Assembly (NCBI GenBank): GCA_027064285.1
Contig: JAMOPX010000207.1
Span: forward strand, 1 to 29,015
Origin: Desulfobacterales bacterium
GTDB lineage: Bacteria > Desulfobacterota > DSM-4660 > Desulfatiglandales > JALVZP01
Reading direction: 5' to 3'
DNA: 29,015 nucleotides
The first letter of the stretch is position 1, and the number at the start of each line of letters is the position of its first letter. Shown here piece by piece: positions 8,969 through 17,500 of this stretch. The translations under genes were made by a program, and so were the position numbers. Under the pieces are notes generated by a model. It was not told the DNA's origin, did not search any database, and saw only the letters and a program-made list of their open reading frames with translations.

Positions 8969-8985
8969 AGGGCAAATTTGCCTTA
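8969..8985. promoter_or_regulatory. Candidate upstream activator site 1 for the sat operon
   Basis: AGGGCAAATTTGCCTTA, with the perfect 12-bp palindrome GGCAAATTTGCC at 8971-8982. It matches the second site in 15 of 17 positions. Its centre lies about 122 bp upstream of the -24 GG of the sigma-54 promoter, a usual distance for an enhancer. It starts four bases after the end of the activator gene. Confidence 0.65.
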
Positions 8986-9038
8986 CCATATCTTTTTTGA
9001 AGAATATTGATATGTTACATTCTAATCCCCTTTTTAAA

Positions 9039-9055
9039 AGGGTAAAATTGCCTTA
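9039..9055. promoter_or_regulatory. Candidate upstream activator site 2 for the sat operon
   Basis: AGGGTAAAATTGCCTTA, the second copy, 70 bp after the first (start to start) and in the same orientation. It differs from site 1 at positions 5 and 9, so its palindrome is imperfect. Its centre is about 52 bp upstream of the -24 element. Paired dyad sites of this kind are typical of NtrC-family activators. Confidence 0.62.
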
Positions 9056-9097
9056 TTGTTTTATTTGGATGTTGTGGAGTAGGTATCTATTTCTTGC

Positions 9098-9113
9098 TGG
9101 CATGCCACTTGCA
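9098..9113 (+). promoter_or_regulatory. Sigma-54 (-24/-12) promoter of the sat operon
   Basis: TGGCATGCCACTTGCA matches the sigma-54 consensus TGGCAYRNNNNTTGCW at every defined position. The -24 GG is at 9099-9100 and the -12 GC at 9111-9112, 10 bp apart as required. Transcription should begin near 9124, leaving a leader of about 48 nt before sat. The adjacent activator gene and the two dyad sites upstream support it. Confidence 0.88.
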
Positions 9114-9171
9114 TAATTTATTAAGGTGAAATTTTTCGGTGAATCGGCTAAAAACAAAAAGGAGGTGTAGG

Positions 9172-10530
9172 ATGTCAAGTTTGCTAATTGAGAGGCCTTT
9201 GCCTCATGGTGGTAGATTAGTGGAAAGAGTGGTAAGAGATAAAGAAGTAGCGAAAAAGATGATAAAAGGGTGTCCCAGTTATGATATCAAGCCGACTTTG
9301 CATTATGAAACTGGAGTGCCTGTAAGAAATGTCTATAGGGAGATTATGTCTATTTGTTATGGCTTTTTCAGTCCTGTGGAAGGTTCTATGACTCAGGCAG
9401 AAGTAGAAAGAATATTGAAGGAAAGGCGACTGTTAAATGAATGGATATTTCCTTTTCCATTAGTATTTGATATAAGCAAAGAAGACTACAAAAAACTGGG
9501 AGTGACAAAAGGGGATAGGTTGGTTTTAAATCTAAAAGGAAAACCTTTTGCTATATTAGATATAGAAGAGATCTGGGAAATAGACAATCTGGAAGAGTTT
9601 GCTCACAGAGTGTTTGGTACACCAGAGGACAACCCCGAAGTAGTAAAACACAAGTTTGATAAAAAACATCCGGGTTGGGTTATATACCGTAGTCATCAGC
9701 CTGTTGTCTTAGCAGGAAAATACACTATTATTAACGAACCCAAGTTTAGACCGCCATTTGATAGATTCTGGTTTCCTCCCAGAAAGTGCAGAGCGAAGTT
9801 TGACGAATTAGGATGGCGTACAGCTATTGCTCATCAGACAAGAAATGTTCCACATGTAGGACATGAATTTCTTATGAAAAATGCTGCATATACTGGTGAT
9901 ATAGAACCATGTCATGGCATCCTTGTGAATGCCATAATTGGAGTGAAGAGAAGAGGTGATTATCCAGATGAAACCATAGTAGAGGCACAGGAAGCAGTAA
10001 GCACTGCTGGTTATATAAAGCCTGAGAGAAGACTGGTCAGCTTATGTCTTTGGGATATGAGATATGGTAATCCACTGGAATCTTTGCTTCATGCCATTAT
10101 AAGGCAGAATATGGGATGCACACATCATATGTTTGGTCGTGATCATGCAGCAGTAGGTGAGTATTATGACATGTGGGCAACTCAAATCCTTTGGACCAAA
10201 GGTATCCCAAGTTTTGGCTTTGATAAAGCACCTACAGATGTTCCTTATGGTGTTCATATAAGGCCACAAAATATGAGAGAATTTGCTTACTGTCCAGTCT
10301 GTAAAGAAATGGCATACAGTGAGACATGTGGGCATAAGAGAGAAGGGATAAGTGGAAGTCTTTTAAGAGGTATGGTTGCAGAAGGAGTCCAACCTCCTTC
10401 AGTAATACTGAGACCAGAGGTATATAAGGTAGTGGTAAAATGGTGGAAGCATTTTGGTTATCCATTCTGTAATGAAAAGTATGTAAGAGATAAGGAAAGA
10501 GATTTAGAAGTGGATCTTGAGGACTTATAA
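9172..10530 (+). CDS. sat: ATP sulfurylase (sulfate adenylyltransferase), dissimilatory type
   Basis: Sat converts sulfate and ATP to adenosine 5'-phosphosulfate (APS) and pyrophosphate in the cytoplasm, the activation step of sulfate reduction. The catalytic motif QTRNVPHVGHE spans residues 222-232 and GRDHA spans 322-326. Cys374, Cys377, Cys386 and His388 form the zinc site known from archaeal and thermophilic homo-oligomeric enzymes. The start chosen is ATG 9172, because GGAGGT sits at 9161-9166 with good spacing; an in-frame upstream start at 9139 would add 11 residues and place that site inside the gene. The 452-residue length fits the single-domain family, with no APS kinase domain. It is the first gene after the sigma-54 promoter and is followed by the APS reductase genes, which supports the dissimilatory direction. 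Confidence 0.97.
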   Translation: MSSLLIERPLPHGGRLVERVVRDKEVAKKMIKGCPSYDIKPTLHYETGVPVRNVYREIMSICYGFFSPVEGSMTQAEVERILKERRLLNEWIFPFPLVFDISKEDYKKLGVTKGDRLVLNLKGKPFAILDIEEIWEIDNLEEFAHRVFGTPEDNPEVVKHKFDKKHPGWVIYRSHQPVVLAGKYTIINEPKFRPPFDRFWFPPRKCRAKFDELGWRTAIAHQTRNVPHVGHEFLMKNAAYTGDIEPCHGILVNAIIGVKRRGDYPDETIVEAQEAVSTAGYIKPERRLVSLCLWDMRYGNPLESLLHAIIRQNMGCTHHMFGRDHAAVGEYYDMWATQILWTKGIPSFGFDKAPTDVPYGVHIRPQNMREFAYCPVCKEMAYSETCGHKREGISGSLLRGMVAEGVQPPSVILRPEVYKVVVKWWKHFGYPFCNEKYVRDKERDLEVDLEDL

Positions 10531-10549
10531 AAAAGAGGAGGTTTTTAAG

Positions 10550-10906
10550 ATGGGTCATTACATATTGGTTCTTTTAGATGAAAATCGTTTGGAAAGGATC
10601 AAAGGCAGTGATGTAGAAAATAATATAAAGGCCATGTTTGGTGGAGAACTAAAATGTATAGAAGTAAATGTGCCTGAAGAGCTGAGTCAGAAGATACTGA
10701 AAACCTTTGATACAGCAAGAATAGATGCAAGAGGAGCTATAACTGATTTGCCGGTTGCTTTTATGAGAGAATTTTTTAATCAGATTGCAGAGAAAAAATC
10801 CATAGGTCCTGAAGTAATAGAAGCGACCTTGGCAAAAGCAGATCAGATAAAAGAGCTTGCAGCTAAGGAGTCTGAATATCTTCCTCCACCAGATATTCAG
10901 ATTTAA
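10550..10906 (+). CDS. Conserved small protein between sat and aprB
   Basis: A 118-residue soluble protein starting MGHYILVLLDENRLERIKGS. It has no Cys-rich motif, signal peptide or membrane helix. The C-terminal third is mostly helical and charged, and ends PPPDIQI. ATG 10550 is chosen because GAGGAGG lies at 10535-10541; an earlier in-frame TTG at 10517 would overlap sat. From memory, Archaeoglobus also has a small ORF of similar size between sat and aprBA, so this may be the same family, with an unknown role in APS handling or assembly of the enzymes. I cannot assign a reaction. The 87-bp gap after it is very A-rich and holds an unused AGGAGGTGAG sequence near 10911-10920. Confidence 0.88.
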   Translation: MGHYILVLLDENRLERIKGSDVENNIKAMFGGELKCIEVNVPEELSQKILKTFDTARIDARGAITDLPVAFMREFFNQIAEKKSIGPEVIEATLAKADQIKELAAKESEYLPPPDIQI

Positions 10907-10993
10907 AGAAAGGAGGTGAGATAGAAACTTAGGAAAAATCAAAGTTTTTTGTGTTTAAATTAAAAAAAAGAAAAAATAAAAGGAGGTAAGAAG

Positions 10994-11437
10994 ATGCCAA
11001 GTTATGTGATTGCTGAAAAATGTGATGGCTGTAAAGGTCAGGATAAGACTGCCTGCATGTATATCTGTCCTAATGACCTTATGGTATTAGATATGGAAAA
11101 AATGAAGGCTTATAATCGTGATCCATCCATGTGCTGGGAGTGCCAGTGCTGTGTAAAGATCTGTCCACAACAGGCAATAGATGTGAGAGGATATGCTGAT
11201 TTTATCCCTCTGGGTGCAAGTGTTGTTCCACTGCGTGGTTCAAAAGATATCATGTGGACAGTAAAGTTTAGGGATGGTTCAATAAAAAGGTTTAAGTTCC
11301 CCATCAGGACAACAGAAGAAGGAACTGCTGATCCAACAGGTGGTTTTTCAACACATGATGATCTAAAAAGTGAGGCACTTGCTACAGAACCAGCATCCTT
11401 AGGATTAGATGCTGTGCCTACATATAAAAACGCATAA
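10994..11437 (+). CDS. aprB: Adenylylsulfate reductase, beta (iron-sulfur) subunit
   Basis: AprB carries electrons to the FAD of AprA for reduction of APS to sulfite and AMP. Its 147 residues match the family. It has eight cluster cysteines: Cys10, Cys13, Cys21 and Cys25 (the loop between Cys13 and Cys21 is longer than in ordinary ferredoxins), then Cys47, Cys50, Cys53 and Cys57, for two [4Fe-4S] clusters. The C-terminal tail that wraps around AprA in known structures is present (from about residue 80). AAGGAGGT precedes the ATG with good spacing. It lies 13 bp upstream of aprA, so the two subunits are co-expressed. Confidence 0.97.
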   Translation: MPSYVIAEKCDGCKGQDKTACMYICPNDLMVLDMEKMKAYNRDPSMCWECQCCVKICPQQAIDVRGYADFIPLGASVVPLRGSKDIMWTVKFRDGSIKRFKFPIRTTEEGTADPTGGFSTHDDLKSEALATEPASLGLDAVPTYKNA

Positions 11438-11450
11438 GGAGGGGTAACAA

Positions 11451-13337
11451 ATGGCAAACTTTGAAACAGTAGAAGTCAATACTGACCTCTTGATAATAGG
11501 TGGAGGTATGGCAGCATGTGGTGCTGCTACAGAAGCAGCATATTGGGCAAAGAAAAATGGACTCAAAATTACATTGGTGGATAAGGCTGCCCTTGATAGA
11601 AGTGGTGCAGTAGCACAGGGCCTATCAGCCATAAACCAGTATCTTGGGATCAAAAATGGTGAAAACACTCCTGAGGACTATGTAAGGTATGTCCGTCAGG
11701 ACCTTATGGGAATCTCCAGAGAGGACTTAGTATTTAACATTGCCCGTCATGTAGACTCTTCTGTGCATCTTTTTGAAAAATGGGGACTCAGGATATGGAC
11801 AGATGAGAATGGAAAGTATGTTCGTGAAGGAAGATGGCAGGTAATGATAAATGGAGAGTCCTACAAGATAATAGTTGCTGAGGCAGCAAAGAATGCAATC
11901 CAAGATGCAGGCGGAGAGATATTTGAAAGAGTATTTATCGTGGAGCCATTGGTAGAGAATAACAGATGCTTAGGTGCTGTAGGATTTAGCGTAAGAGAAA
12001 ATAAATTCTATGTATTCAAAGCAAGAGCAACAATAATTGCTGCTGGTGGTGCTGTGCATGTATTCCGTCCGAGATCAGTAGGTGAAGGATTTGGTCGTTC
12101 ATGGTATCCACCATTTAACACTGGCTCAAGTGCATACTTTACTATAAGAGCTGGTGCAGAGATGACCTGTCAGGAAGTAAGATTTATTCCTGTGAGATTC
12201 AAAGATGCATATGGACCTGTTGGTGCATGGTTCTTGCTCTTCAAATCCAGGGCTGTAAGTGCAGGTGGTGGAGAATATATGGTTACAAGGAAAGAAGAGC
12301 TTAAGAATTGGGCACCTTATGGACTTGCAAAACCAATTCCAGCAAACCTCAGAAATTATCTTGGTCAGTTAGATGTGGATGCTGGTCTTGGGCCACTTTA
12401 CATGATGACCCATGAGGCAATAGCAAAACTGGCTGAGGAATACAAAGATGATCCAAAGGCATTCAAGAAGAAGATGAAGGAACTGGAAGCAGAGGCATGG
12501 GAAGACTTCTTGGATATGACCATATCTCAGGCACATCTCTGGGCAGCTCAGAATATAAGGCCTGAAGAGAAACCATCTGAGATTGCTGCATGTGAACCTT
12601 ACTTTATTGGTTCTCACTCTGGTGCATCTGGTGCATGGGTAAGCGGTCCAGAAGACCTTCCAACTCCATATAAGTGGGGTCCAGTAAATATGACCACGGT
12701 AGAAGGGCTATTTGCAGCAGGAGACGCTTCTGGTGCATCACCACACAAGTTCTCATCTGGATCTCATGCAGAAGGAAGAATCGCAGGAAAATCTGCTATC
12801 AGGTATTTGGTAGAGCAGAATCCACCAGCACCACAGGTAGATGCATCCAAGATTGAAGAGCTGAAGAAGAAGGTCCTTCAACCTCTGGATACCTTTGAAC
12901 AACATAAGGATTACTCAACTGATCCTACAGTCAATCCGAATTATGTGCTGTGGCGCCATTGCTTGGATAGACTCCAGAAGATCATGGATGAGTATGCAGG
13001 TGGAGTTACAATGGCATTTAAGACAAATAAACACCTGTTAGAAAGAGGTCTTGAGCTGATGCAATTCCTGAAAGAGGATGTAGAGAAGATAGCAGCCAAG
13101 GATCTGCATGATCTTATGAGATGCTGGGAAGTAATACACAGGATGTGGCAGGCAGAGGCTCATATAAGAAGTATTCTCTTTAGAGAAGAGACAAGATGGC
13201 CAGGTTACTACTTCAGGGCAGATTTTCCAAAGATGGATGAGGATAACTGGCACTGCTTCGTAAACTGCAAGTGGAATCCTGAAACAGGTGAATGGGAAAT
13301 GATGAAGAAGGATGTATGGAATATGCCTGGAGTATAA
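11451..13337 (+). CDS. aprA: Adenylylsulfate reductase, alpha (flavin) subunit
   Basis: The catalytic FAD subunit of APS reductase, which forms the FAD-sulfite intermediate from APS. The 628 residues are close to the usual length. The Rossmann FAD motif IIGGGMAACGAA spans residues 15-26. The active-site region PYFIGSHSGASGAWVSGPED contains His389, the position corresponding to the catalytic histidine of the family, and FAAGDASG follows near 424. AAGGAGG at about 11437-11443 precedes the ATG at 11451. A perfect 13-bp hairpin lies in the gap after the gene, which separates it from qmoA. Confidence 0.97.
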   Translation: MANFETVEVNTDLLIIGGGMAACGAATEAAYWAKKNGLKITLVDKAALDRSGAVAQGLSAINQYLGIKNGENTPEDYVRYVRQDLMGISREDLVFNIARHVDSSVHLFEKWGLRIWTDENGKYVREGRWQVMINGESYKIIVAEAAKNAIQDAGGEIFERVFIVEPLVENNRCLGAVGFSVRENKFYVFKARATIIAAGGAVHVFRPRSVGEGFGRSWYPPFNTGSSAYFTIRAGAEMTCQEVRFIPVRFKDAYGPVGAWFLLFKSRAVSAGGGEYMVTRKEELKNWAPYGLAKPIPANLRNYLGQLDVDAGLGPLYMMTHEAIAKLAEEYKDDPKAFKKKMKELEAEAWEDFLDMTISQAHLWAAQNIRPEEKPSEIAACEPYFIGSHSGASGAWVSGPEDLPTPYKWGPVNMTTVEGLFAAGDASGASPHKFSSGSHAEGRIAGKSAIRYLVEQNPPAPQVDASKIEELKKKVLQPLDTFEQHKDYSTDPTVNPNYVLWRHCLDRLQKIMDEYAGGVTMAFKTNKHLLERGLELMQFLKEDVEKIAAKDLHDLMRCWEVIHRMWQAEAHIRSILFREETRWPGYYFRADFPKMDEDNWHCFVNCKWNPETGEWEMMKKDVWNMPGV

Positions 13338-13368
13338 ATAAGTAAAAAAGTATAAATAAATTAAAATT

Positions 13369-13399
13369 AAAGTGTCCCAGCCCAAAGCTGGGACACTTT
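13369..13399. terminator. Perfect 13-bp hairpin between aprA and qmoA
   Basis: AAAGTGTCCCAGC at 13369-13381 pairs perfectly with 13387-13399 across a 5-base loop. The run after it is mixed A/T (TAAATATTTAAAA) and not a clean U-tract, so complete termination is unlikely. A partial terminator or an mRNA-stabilising processing site fits, and would let aprBA be made in excess over qmoAB. Confidence 0.7.
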
Positions 13400-13431
13400 A
13401 AATATTTAAAAAATCGTGCGGAGGGGAGAAG

Positions 13432-14688
13432 GTGGAAGCGACAAATCAAAATATATTGGTTGTAGGTGGCGGAATGAGCGGAGTAACTGCTGCCTTAGAG
13501 GCGGCTGAAGCAGGCTATAATGTAATCTTAGTAGAAAAAAGGCCTTATTTAGGTGGGAAGGTAACTCAGTTTTACCACTATTTTCCAAAGCTTTGTCCGC
13601 CTAACTGTGGTCTTGAAATAAACTTTAAAAGAATGAAACAGAATCCAAGAATCCGCTTTTTTACCATGGCAGAACCTGTAAAGATTTCAGGAAAAGAGGG
13701 AGATTATGATGTAACCATAAAGATTTCTCCAAGATATGTAACTGAAAAATGTACATGTTGTGGAAAATGTGAAGAGGTCTGTGAAACAGAAATAGATAAT
13801 CCTTTTGACTTTGGCTTAAGCAAGATAAAGGCAATATACCTTCCTCATGAATTTGCATTTCCAATGAGATATGTAATGGATCCTTCTATTGTAGGCACAG
13901 AAGAGGCAAAGAAGTGTCAACAGGCATGTCCTTATGGAGCAATAGATCTGGATATGAAAGAGCAAGTATTTGATATAAAGGCAGGAGCAATTATCTGGGC
14001 AGCAGGATGGGAGCCTTATGAGGCAAATAAAATCGAGTATTATGGCTTTGGAGAATACAAAAATCTCATCACTAATGTGATGATGGAAAGGCTTGCTGCT
14101 CCAAATGGTCCAACTGACGGTAAGATATTAAGACCATCTGATAATAAAGAAGTTAAAAAGATTGCATTTGTTCAGTGTGCTGGCTCAAGAGATGAAAATC
14201 ATCTGCCCTATTGCTCAGGAGTATGCTGTCTTGCATCTCTTAAACAGGCTCTTTATGTGAGAGAAAAGAATCCAGAAAGCGAAGTTACCATATTCTATAT
14301 AGATATCCGTGCACTTGATAGATATGAGGACTTCTTCACAAAGGTAAAACAAGACGAAAAAATAAACTTTATCAGAAGCAAGATAGCAACCATTACTGAA
14401 GAAGAAAATACTGGGGACCTGATTGTAGAAGGAGAAGACACCCACAAAGGTGAGCAGATAAGGATGAAATTTGACATGGTAGTGCTTGCCACTGGTCTGG
14501 TTCCCAACACCATAAACATAGAAGCACCAGATGTGCCAAAAGATAAGTTTGGCTTTATTTTAAGGGATGATGTGGTAAAAGGGATTTATGGCGCCGGATG
14601 TGTTAGAAGGCCAACTGATGTGGCAACATCTGTGCAAGATGCTACGGCGGCAGCTATAAAAGCGATTCAATCAATTTCCAGGAGGTAA
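13432..14688 (+). CDS. qmoA: QmoA, HdrA-like flavoprotein of the Qmo complex
   Basis: QmoA is one of two HdrA-like flavin subunits of the complex that delivers electrons to AprBA. The 418 residues begin with the FAD motif VVGGGMSGVTAA (10-21), followed by VEKRPYLGGKV. An Fe-S motif has Cys107, Cys109, Cys110, Cys113 and Cys117; further cysteines lie at Cys55 and Cys59 (CPPNC) and at Cys162 and Cys166. A second flavin-fold signature, CAGSRDENHLPYCSGVCC, lies at about 250. The start is GTG with GGAGGGG upstream. Its TAA overlaps the qmoB ATG by one base. Its size and Fe-S pattern separate it from full-length HdrA. Confidence 0.94.
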   Translation: MEATNQNILVVGGGMSGVTAALEAAEAGYNVILVEKRPYLGGKVTQFYHYFPKLCPPNCGLEINFKRMKQNPRIRFFTMAEPVKISGKEGDYDVTIKISPRYVTEKCTCCGKCEEVCETEIDNPFDFGLSKIKAIYLPHEFAFPMRYVMDPSIVGTEEAKKCQQACPYGAIDLDMKEQVFDIKAGAIIWAAGWEPYEANKIEYYGFGEYKNLITNVMMERLAAPNGPTDGKILRPSDNKEVKKIAFVQCAGSRDENHLPYCSGVCCLASLKQALYVREKNPESEVTIFYIDIRALDRYEDFFTKVKQDEKINFIRSKIATITEEENTGDLIVEGEDTHKGEQIRMKFDMVVLATGLVPNTINIEAPDVPKDKFGFILRDDVVKGIYGAGCVRRPTDVATSVQDATAAAIKAIQSISRR

Positions 14689-16928
14689 TGGAAAAAATGG
14701 AAAAGAAAATGGGAGTCTATATTTGCACAGGATGTGGCATTGGAGATGCTATAGATATAGAACCTATAAAGGATTTAGTTGATGAAGAATTTAATATTTC
14801 TATATGCAAAGAACACCCCTTTTTGTGTAGCCCTGAAGGGGTAGAGCTTATAAAGCAAGATATAGATAACGAAGGTGTTAATACAATTATCATATGTGCG
14901 TGTTCTCCAAGAGTAAATCAGGATGTATTTTTCTTTGGCCCTGACAAGATAGTAGAAAGGGTAAATTTGAGAGAACATGTGGCATGGAGTCAAGAGCCAA
15001 AAGATGAAGACACCCAGATGTTGGCAGAAGACTATGTGAGAATGGGATGTTCAAAGGCAAAAGATATGGAGCTTCCAGAACCGTTTAAGGCAGAGCAGGA
15101 GTACTCAAAAGATATCTTGGTAGTGGGCGGTGGACTTGCAGGTATGACAGCAGCGCTGGAAGTTGCAAAAGCAGGATATAAGGCAATAATTGTGGAAAAA
15201 GAAGACAGCTTAGGCGGATTTTTAAAGAAGATGAAGAAGAGGGTAGCACCACCTTATGAAGACCTCTATGATACTGGTTTGGAAGAGCTTGTAAAGCAGG
15301 TAAATGATAATCCTAATATAAAAGTATATACATCTGCTGTAGTAGAAAAGACAAGCGGTGCTCCGGGACTTTTTTCTGTACAGATAAAGACAAATGGCTC
15401 AGTAGCAGAAGAAAAAGTGGGTGCGATAATTCAGGCCACAGGCTGGGTTCCGTATGATCCAAAGAGGTTAGAGAGTCTGGGATATGGAAAATTTAAAGAT
15501 GTTATAACAAATGTAGAACTTGAACAGATGGCTTCCAATGGTGGAATAAAAAGACCTTCTGATGGTCAATCACCAAAGAATGTGCTTTTTATTCAGTGTG
15601 CAGGGCAAAGAGATTCTGAACATCTTCCCTACTGTTCTTCTGTATGCTGTCTTGTAACACTTAAGCAGGCTGCTTACATAAAAGAGCAAGATCCAGAGGC
15701 TGTATGTTATGTGCTGTTTAAGGATATGAGGACAGTAGGTCAGGCTGAAGAGTTTTATAAAAAGAGCCAGCTTGCTGGAAATATCTTTATAAGAGGAACT
15801 ATAACGCAGATTGGTGAAGAAGGAGGAAAGCTCTTTATAGAAGCAGAGGATGAATTCTTGGGAGAAAAGATAAGGTTAGAAGAGCTGGATTTAGTAGTGC
15901 TTGCAACTGGTATGGTTCCAAGCTCTCAGCCAGAAGAAACACCAAAGATGAAGGCACCAGAAGGAGCAGAAGATGCTGATGAAGAAGGAATGATAGAAGT
16001 TCCGCCTGATTCGGGCTTTTATGCAAAACCTGCTCTTAATTTGGAATACAGGCAAGGGCCAGAGCTTCCTACATTGAGATATGGTTTTCCAGATTCTCAT
16101 TTTATATGCTTTCCATATGAGACAAGGCGTACCGGTATATATACTGCAGGCTGTATAAGAAGACCAATGGAGACAGCCAGAGTAATAGATGATGCGACAG
16201 GAGCTGCAATGAAGGCTATTCAGTGTGTGGAGATGACAGAAAAAGGAATGGCTGTTCATCCAAGATCAGGAGATTTGAGTTATCCTGAGGTGAATCTCCA
16301 AAGATGTACCCAGTGTAAGAGATGCACAGAAGAATGTCCATTTGGTGCGATAAATGAAGATGAAAAGGCAAATCCTCTCTTCAATCCTACAAGATGCAGA
16401 CGCTGTGGAACATGTATGGGTGCATGTCCAGAAAGGGTTATCTCATTTAAGAACTATTCTGTGGTGATGATAGGAAATATGATTAATGTGATAAATGTTC
16501 CTGAAGAGGAAGAAGAAAAGCCTAGAATACTTGTTTTTGTATGCGAGAATGATGCATATCCTGCTATTGATATGGCAGGTATCAAAAGATATAAGTGGAG
16601 TCCTTATGTCAGATTTATTCCTTTAAGATGCTTGGGTTCTCTTAACTTGGTTTGGATTGCAGATGCCCTGTCAAGAGGTATAGATGGGATTCTTCTGCTT
16701 GGATGCAGGCATGGAGATGATTATCAATGTCATTTCATAAAAGGAAGTGAGCTTGCAACAGTTAGGTTAAGCAAGATCTCTGAGACCTTAGAAAGGCTTG
16801 CTTTGGAATCAGAAAGGGTAAGATTTGAAGAGGTAGGTATTTCTGATTACTGGAGGATTCCACAGATAATAGAAGACTTTATGAATACAATAGAAGAGGT
16901 TGGTCCAAATCCATATAAGGGATTTTAG
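14688..16928 (+). CDS. qmoB: QmoB, HdrA-like flavoprotein with ferredoxin and MvhD-like domains
   Basis: A 746-residue flavin and Fe-S subunit. An N-terminal Cys-containing segment (CTGCG at 13-17) precedes the FAD motif VVGGGLAGMTAA starting at 145. Two [4Fe-4S] clusters follow: Cys540, 543, 546, 550 and Cys570, 573, 576, 580. The C-terminal part, about 608-735, is a MvhD/FlpD-like domain (VFVCENDAYPA, LRCLGS, LLGCRHGDDYQCHF), the module through which hydrogenases or other donors dock on HdrA in methanogens. ATG 14688 overlaps the qmoA stop, only two bases after GGAGGT; ATG 14697 (residue 4) has better spacing and may be the true start. It is followed after 2 bp by the HdrC-like gene, not by a QmoC-type gene. 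Confidence 0.95.
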   Translation: MEKMEKKMGVYICTGCGIGDAIDIEPIKDLVDEEFNISICKEHPFLCSPEGVELIKQDIDNEGVNTIIICACSPRVNQDVFFFGPDKIVERVNLREHVAWSQEPKDEDTQMLAEDYVRMGCSKAKDMELPEPFKAEQEYSKDILVVGGGLAGMTAALEVAKAGYKAIIVEKEDSLGGFLKKMKKRVAPPYEDLYDTGLEELVKQVNDNPNIKVYTSAVVEKTSGAPGLFSVQIKTNGSVAEEKVGAIIQATGWVPYDPKRLESLGYGKFKDVITNVELEQMASNGGIKRPSDGQSPKNVLFIQCAGQRDSEHLPYCSSVCCLVTLKQAAYIKEQDPEAVCYVLFKDMRTVGQAEEFYKKSQLAGNIFIRGTITQIGEEGGKLFIEAEDEFLGEKIRLEELDLVVLATGMVPSSQPEETPKMKAPEGAEDADEEGMIEVPPDSGFYAKPALNLEYRQGPELPTLRYGFPDSHFICFPYETRRTGIYTAGCIRRPMETARVIDDATGAAMKAIQCVEMTEKGMAVHPRSGDLSYPEVNLQRCTQCKRCTEECPFGAINEDEKANPLFNPTRCRRCGTCMGACPERVISFKNYSVVMIGNMINVINVPEEEEEKPRILVFVCENDAYPAIDMAGIKRYKWSPYVRFIPLRCLGSLNLVWIADALSRGIDGILLLGCRHGDDYQCHFIKGSELATVRLSKISETLERLALESERVRFEEVGISDYWRIPQIIEDFMNTIEEVGPNPYKGF

Positions 16929-16930
16929 TC

Positions 16931-17500
16931 ATGATAAGCTGGAATAATAACGCTCTTAGGGATGTGTTAAAGGAAGTGGATTACGCAGAAGAGATCTATA
17001 AATGTATACAATGCGGGATGTGCGCAGGATCCTGCCCCCTTAGGCATCACATGGATTACCCTCCTCGAAAGATTTTTGCCCTTCTCAGAACGGGCAATAT
17101 AGATTTAGTCCTTAATAGCAAGTCCATTTTCCTGTGCACATCCTGCTATTCTTGCATAGTGAGATGCCCGCGCGGAATCCATGTCATGGACATAATGCAC
17201 GGGCTTGCTCATTATGCCATAAAAATGGGAAAAATTTCCAGAAAAAATACAGCCACCTTTGGTCAGGAGTTCTGGAAACAGATTTATAAAAGAGGAAGGG
17301 TTGATGAGAAAGATCTTTCCAGAAGGTATTTCTTTTCAGACGGAATTGTTCAAGGGATAAAGAATGCTTTAAGCATGGCAGATATGGGAATTATTATGCT
17401 TCTTCATGGTAGAATGAAACTTCTTCCTGAAAAGCCCATAAAAGGCATAAAACAGCTAAGGATTATGTTGGATAAAGCTGAACAGGAGAGTAGAAGATGA
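16931..17500 (+). CDS. hdrC: HdrC-like iron-sulfur subunit replacing QmoC
   Basis: A 189-residue soluble protein with two [4Fe-4S] motifs: CIQCGMCAGSCP (Cys25, 28, 31, 35) and CTSCYSCIVRCP (Cys69, 72, 75, 79), the HdrC signature. The C-terminal half is helical and has no convincing membrane segment. Classical QmoC fuses this domain to a membrane cytochrome b part; here that part is missing and hdrB follows. Sulfate reducers with hdrBC beside qmoAB are known among Gram-positive lineages. The gene begins 2 bp after the qmoB stop and ends in a 4-bp ATGA overlap with hdrB, so it is tightly coupled to both. Its likely role is to pass electrons between the HdrB-like subunit and QmoAB. Confidence 0.9.
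   Translation: MISWNNNALRDVLKEVDYAEEIYKCIQCGMCAGSCPLRHHMDYPPRKIFALLRTGNIDLVLNSKSIFLCTSCYSCIVRCPRGIHVMDIMHGLAHYAIKMGKISRKNTATFGQEFWKQIYKRGRVDEKDLSRRYFFSDGIVQGIKNALSMADMGIIMLLHGRMKLLPEKPIKGIKQLRIMLDKAEQESRR

Noticed and set aside
9139..9171. Upstream in-frame start for sat
   Set aside because: It would put the strong GGAGGT site inside the gene and add 11 residues absent from typical Sat proteins; ATG 9172 is preferred.
10907..10930. Shine-Dalgarno-like AGGAGGTGAG with no gene after it
   Set aside because: The possible GTG start is followed after one codon by TAG; no longer frame opens. Probably a chance purine run in an A-rich gap.
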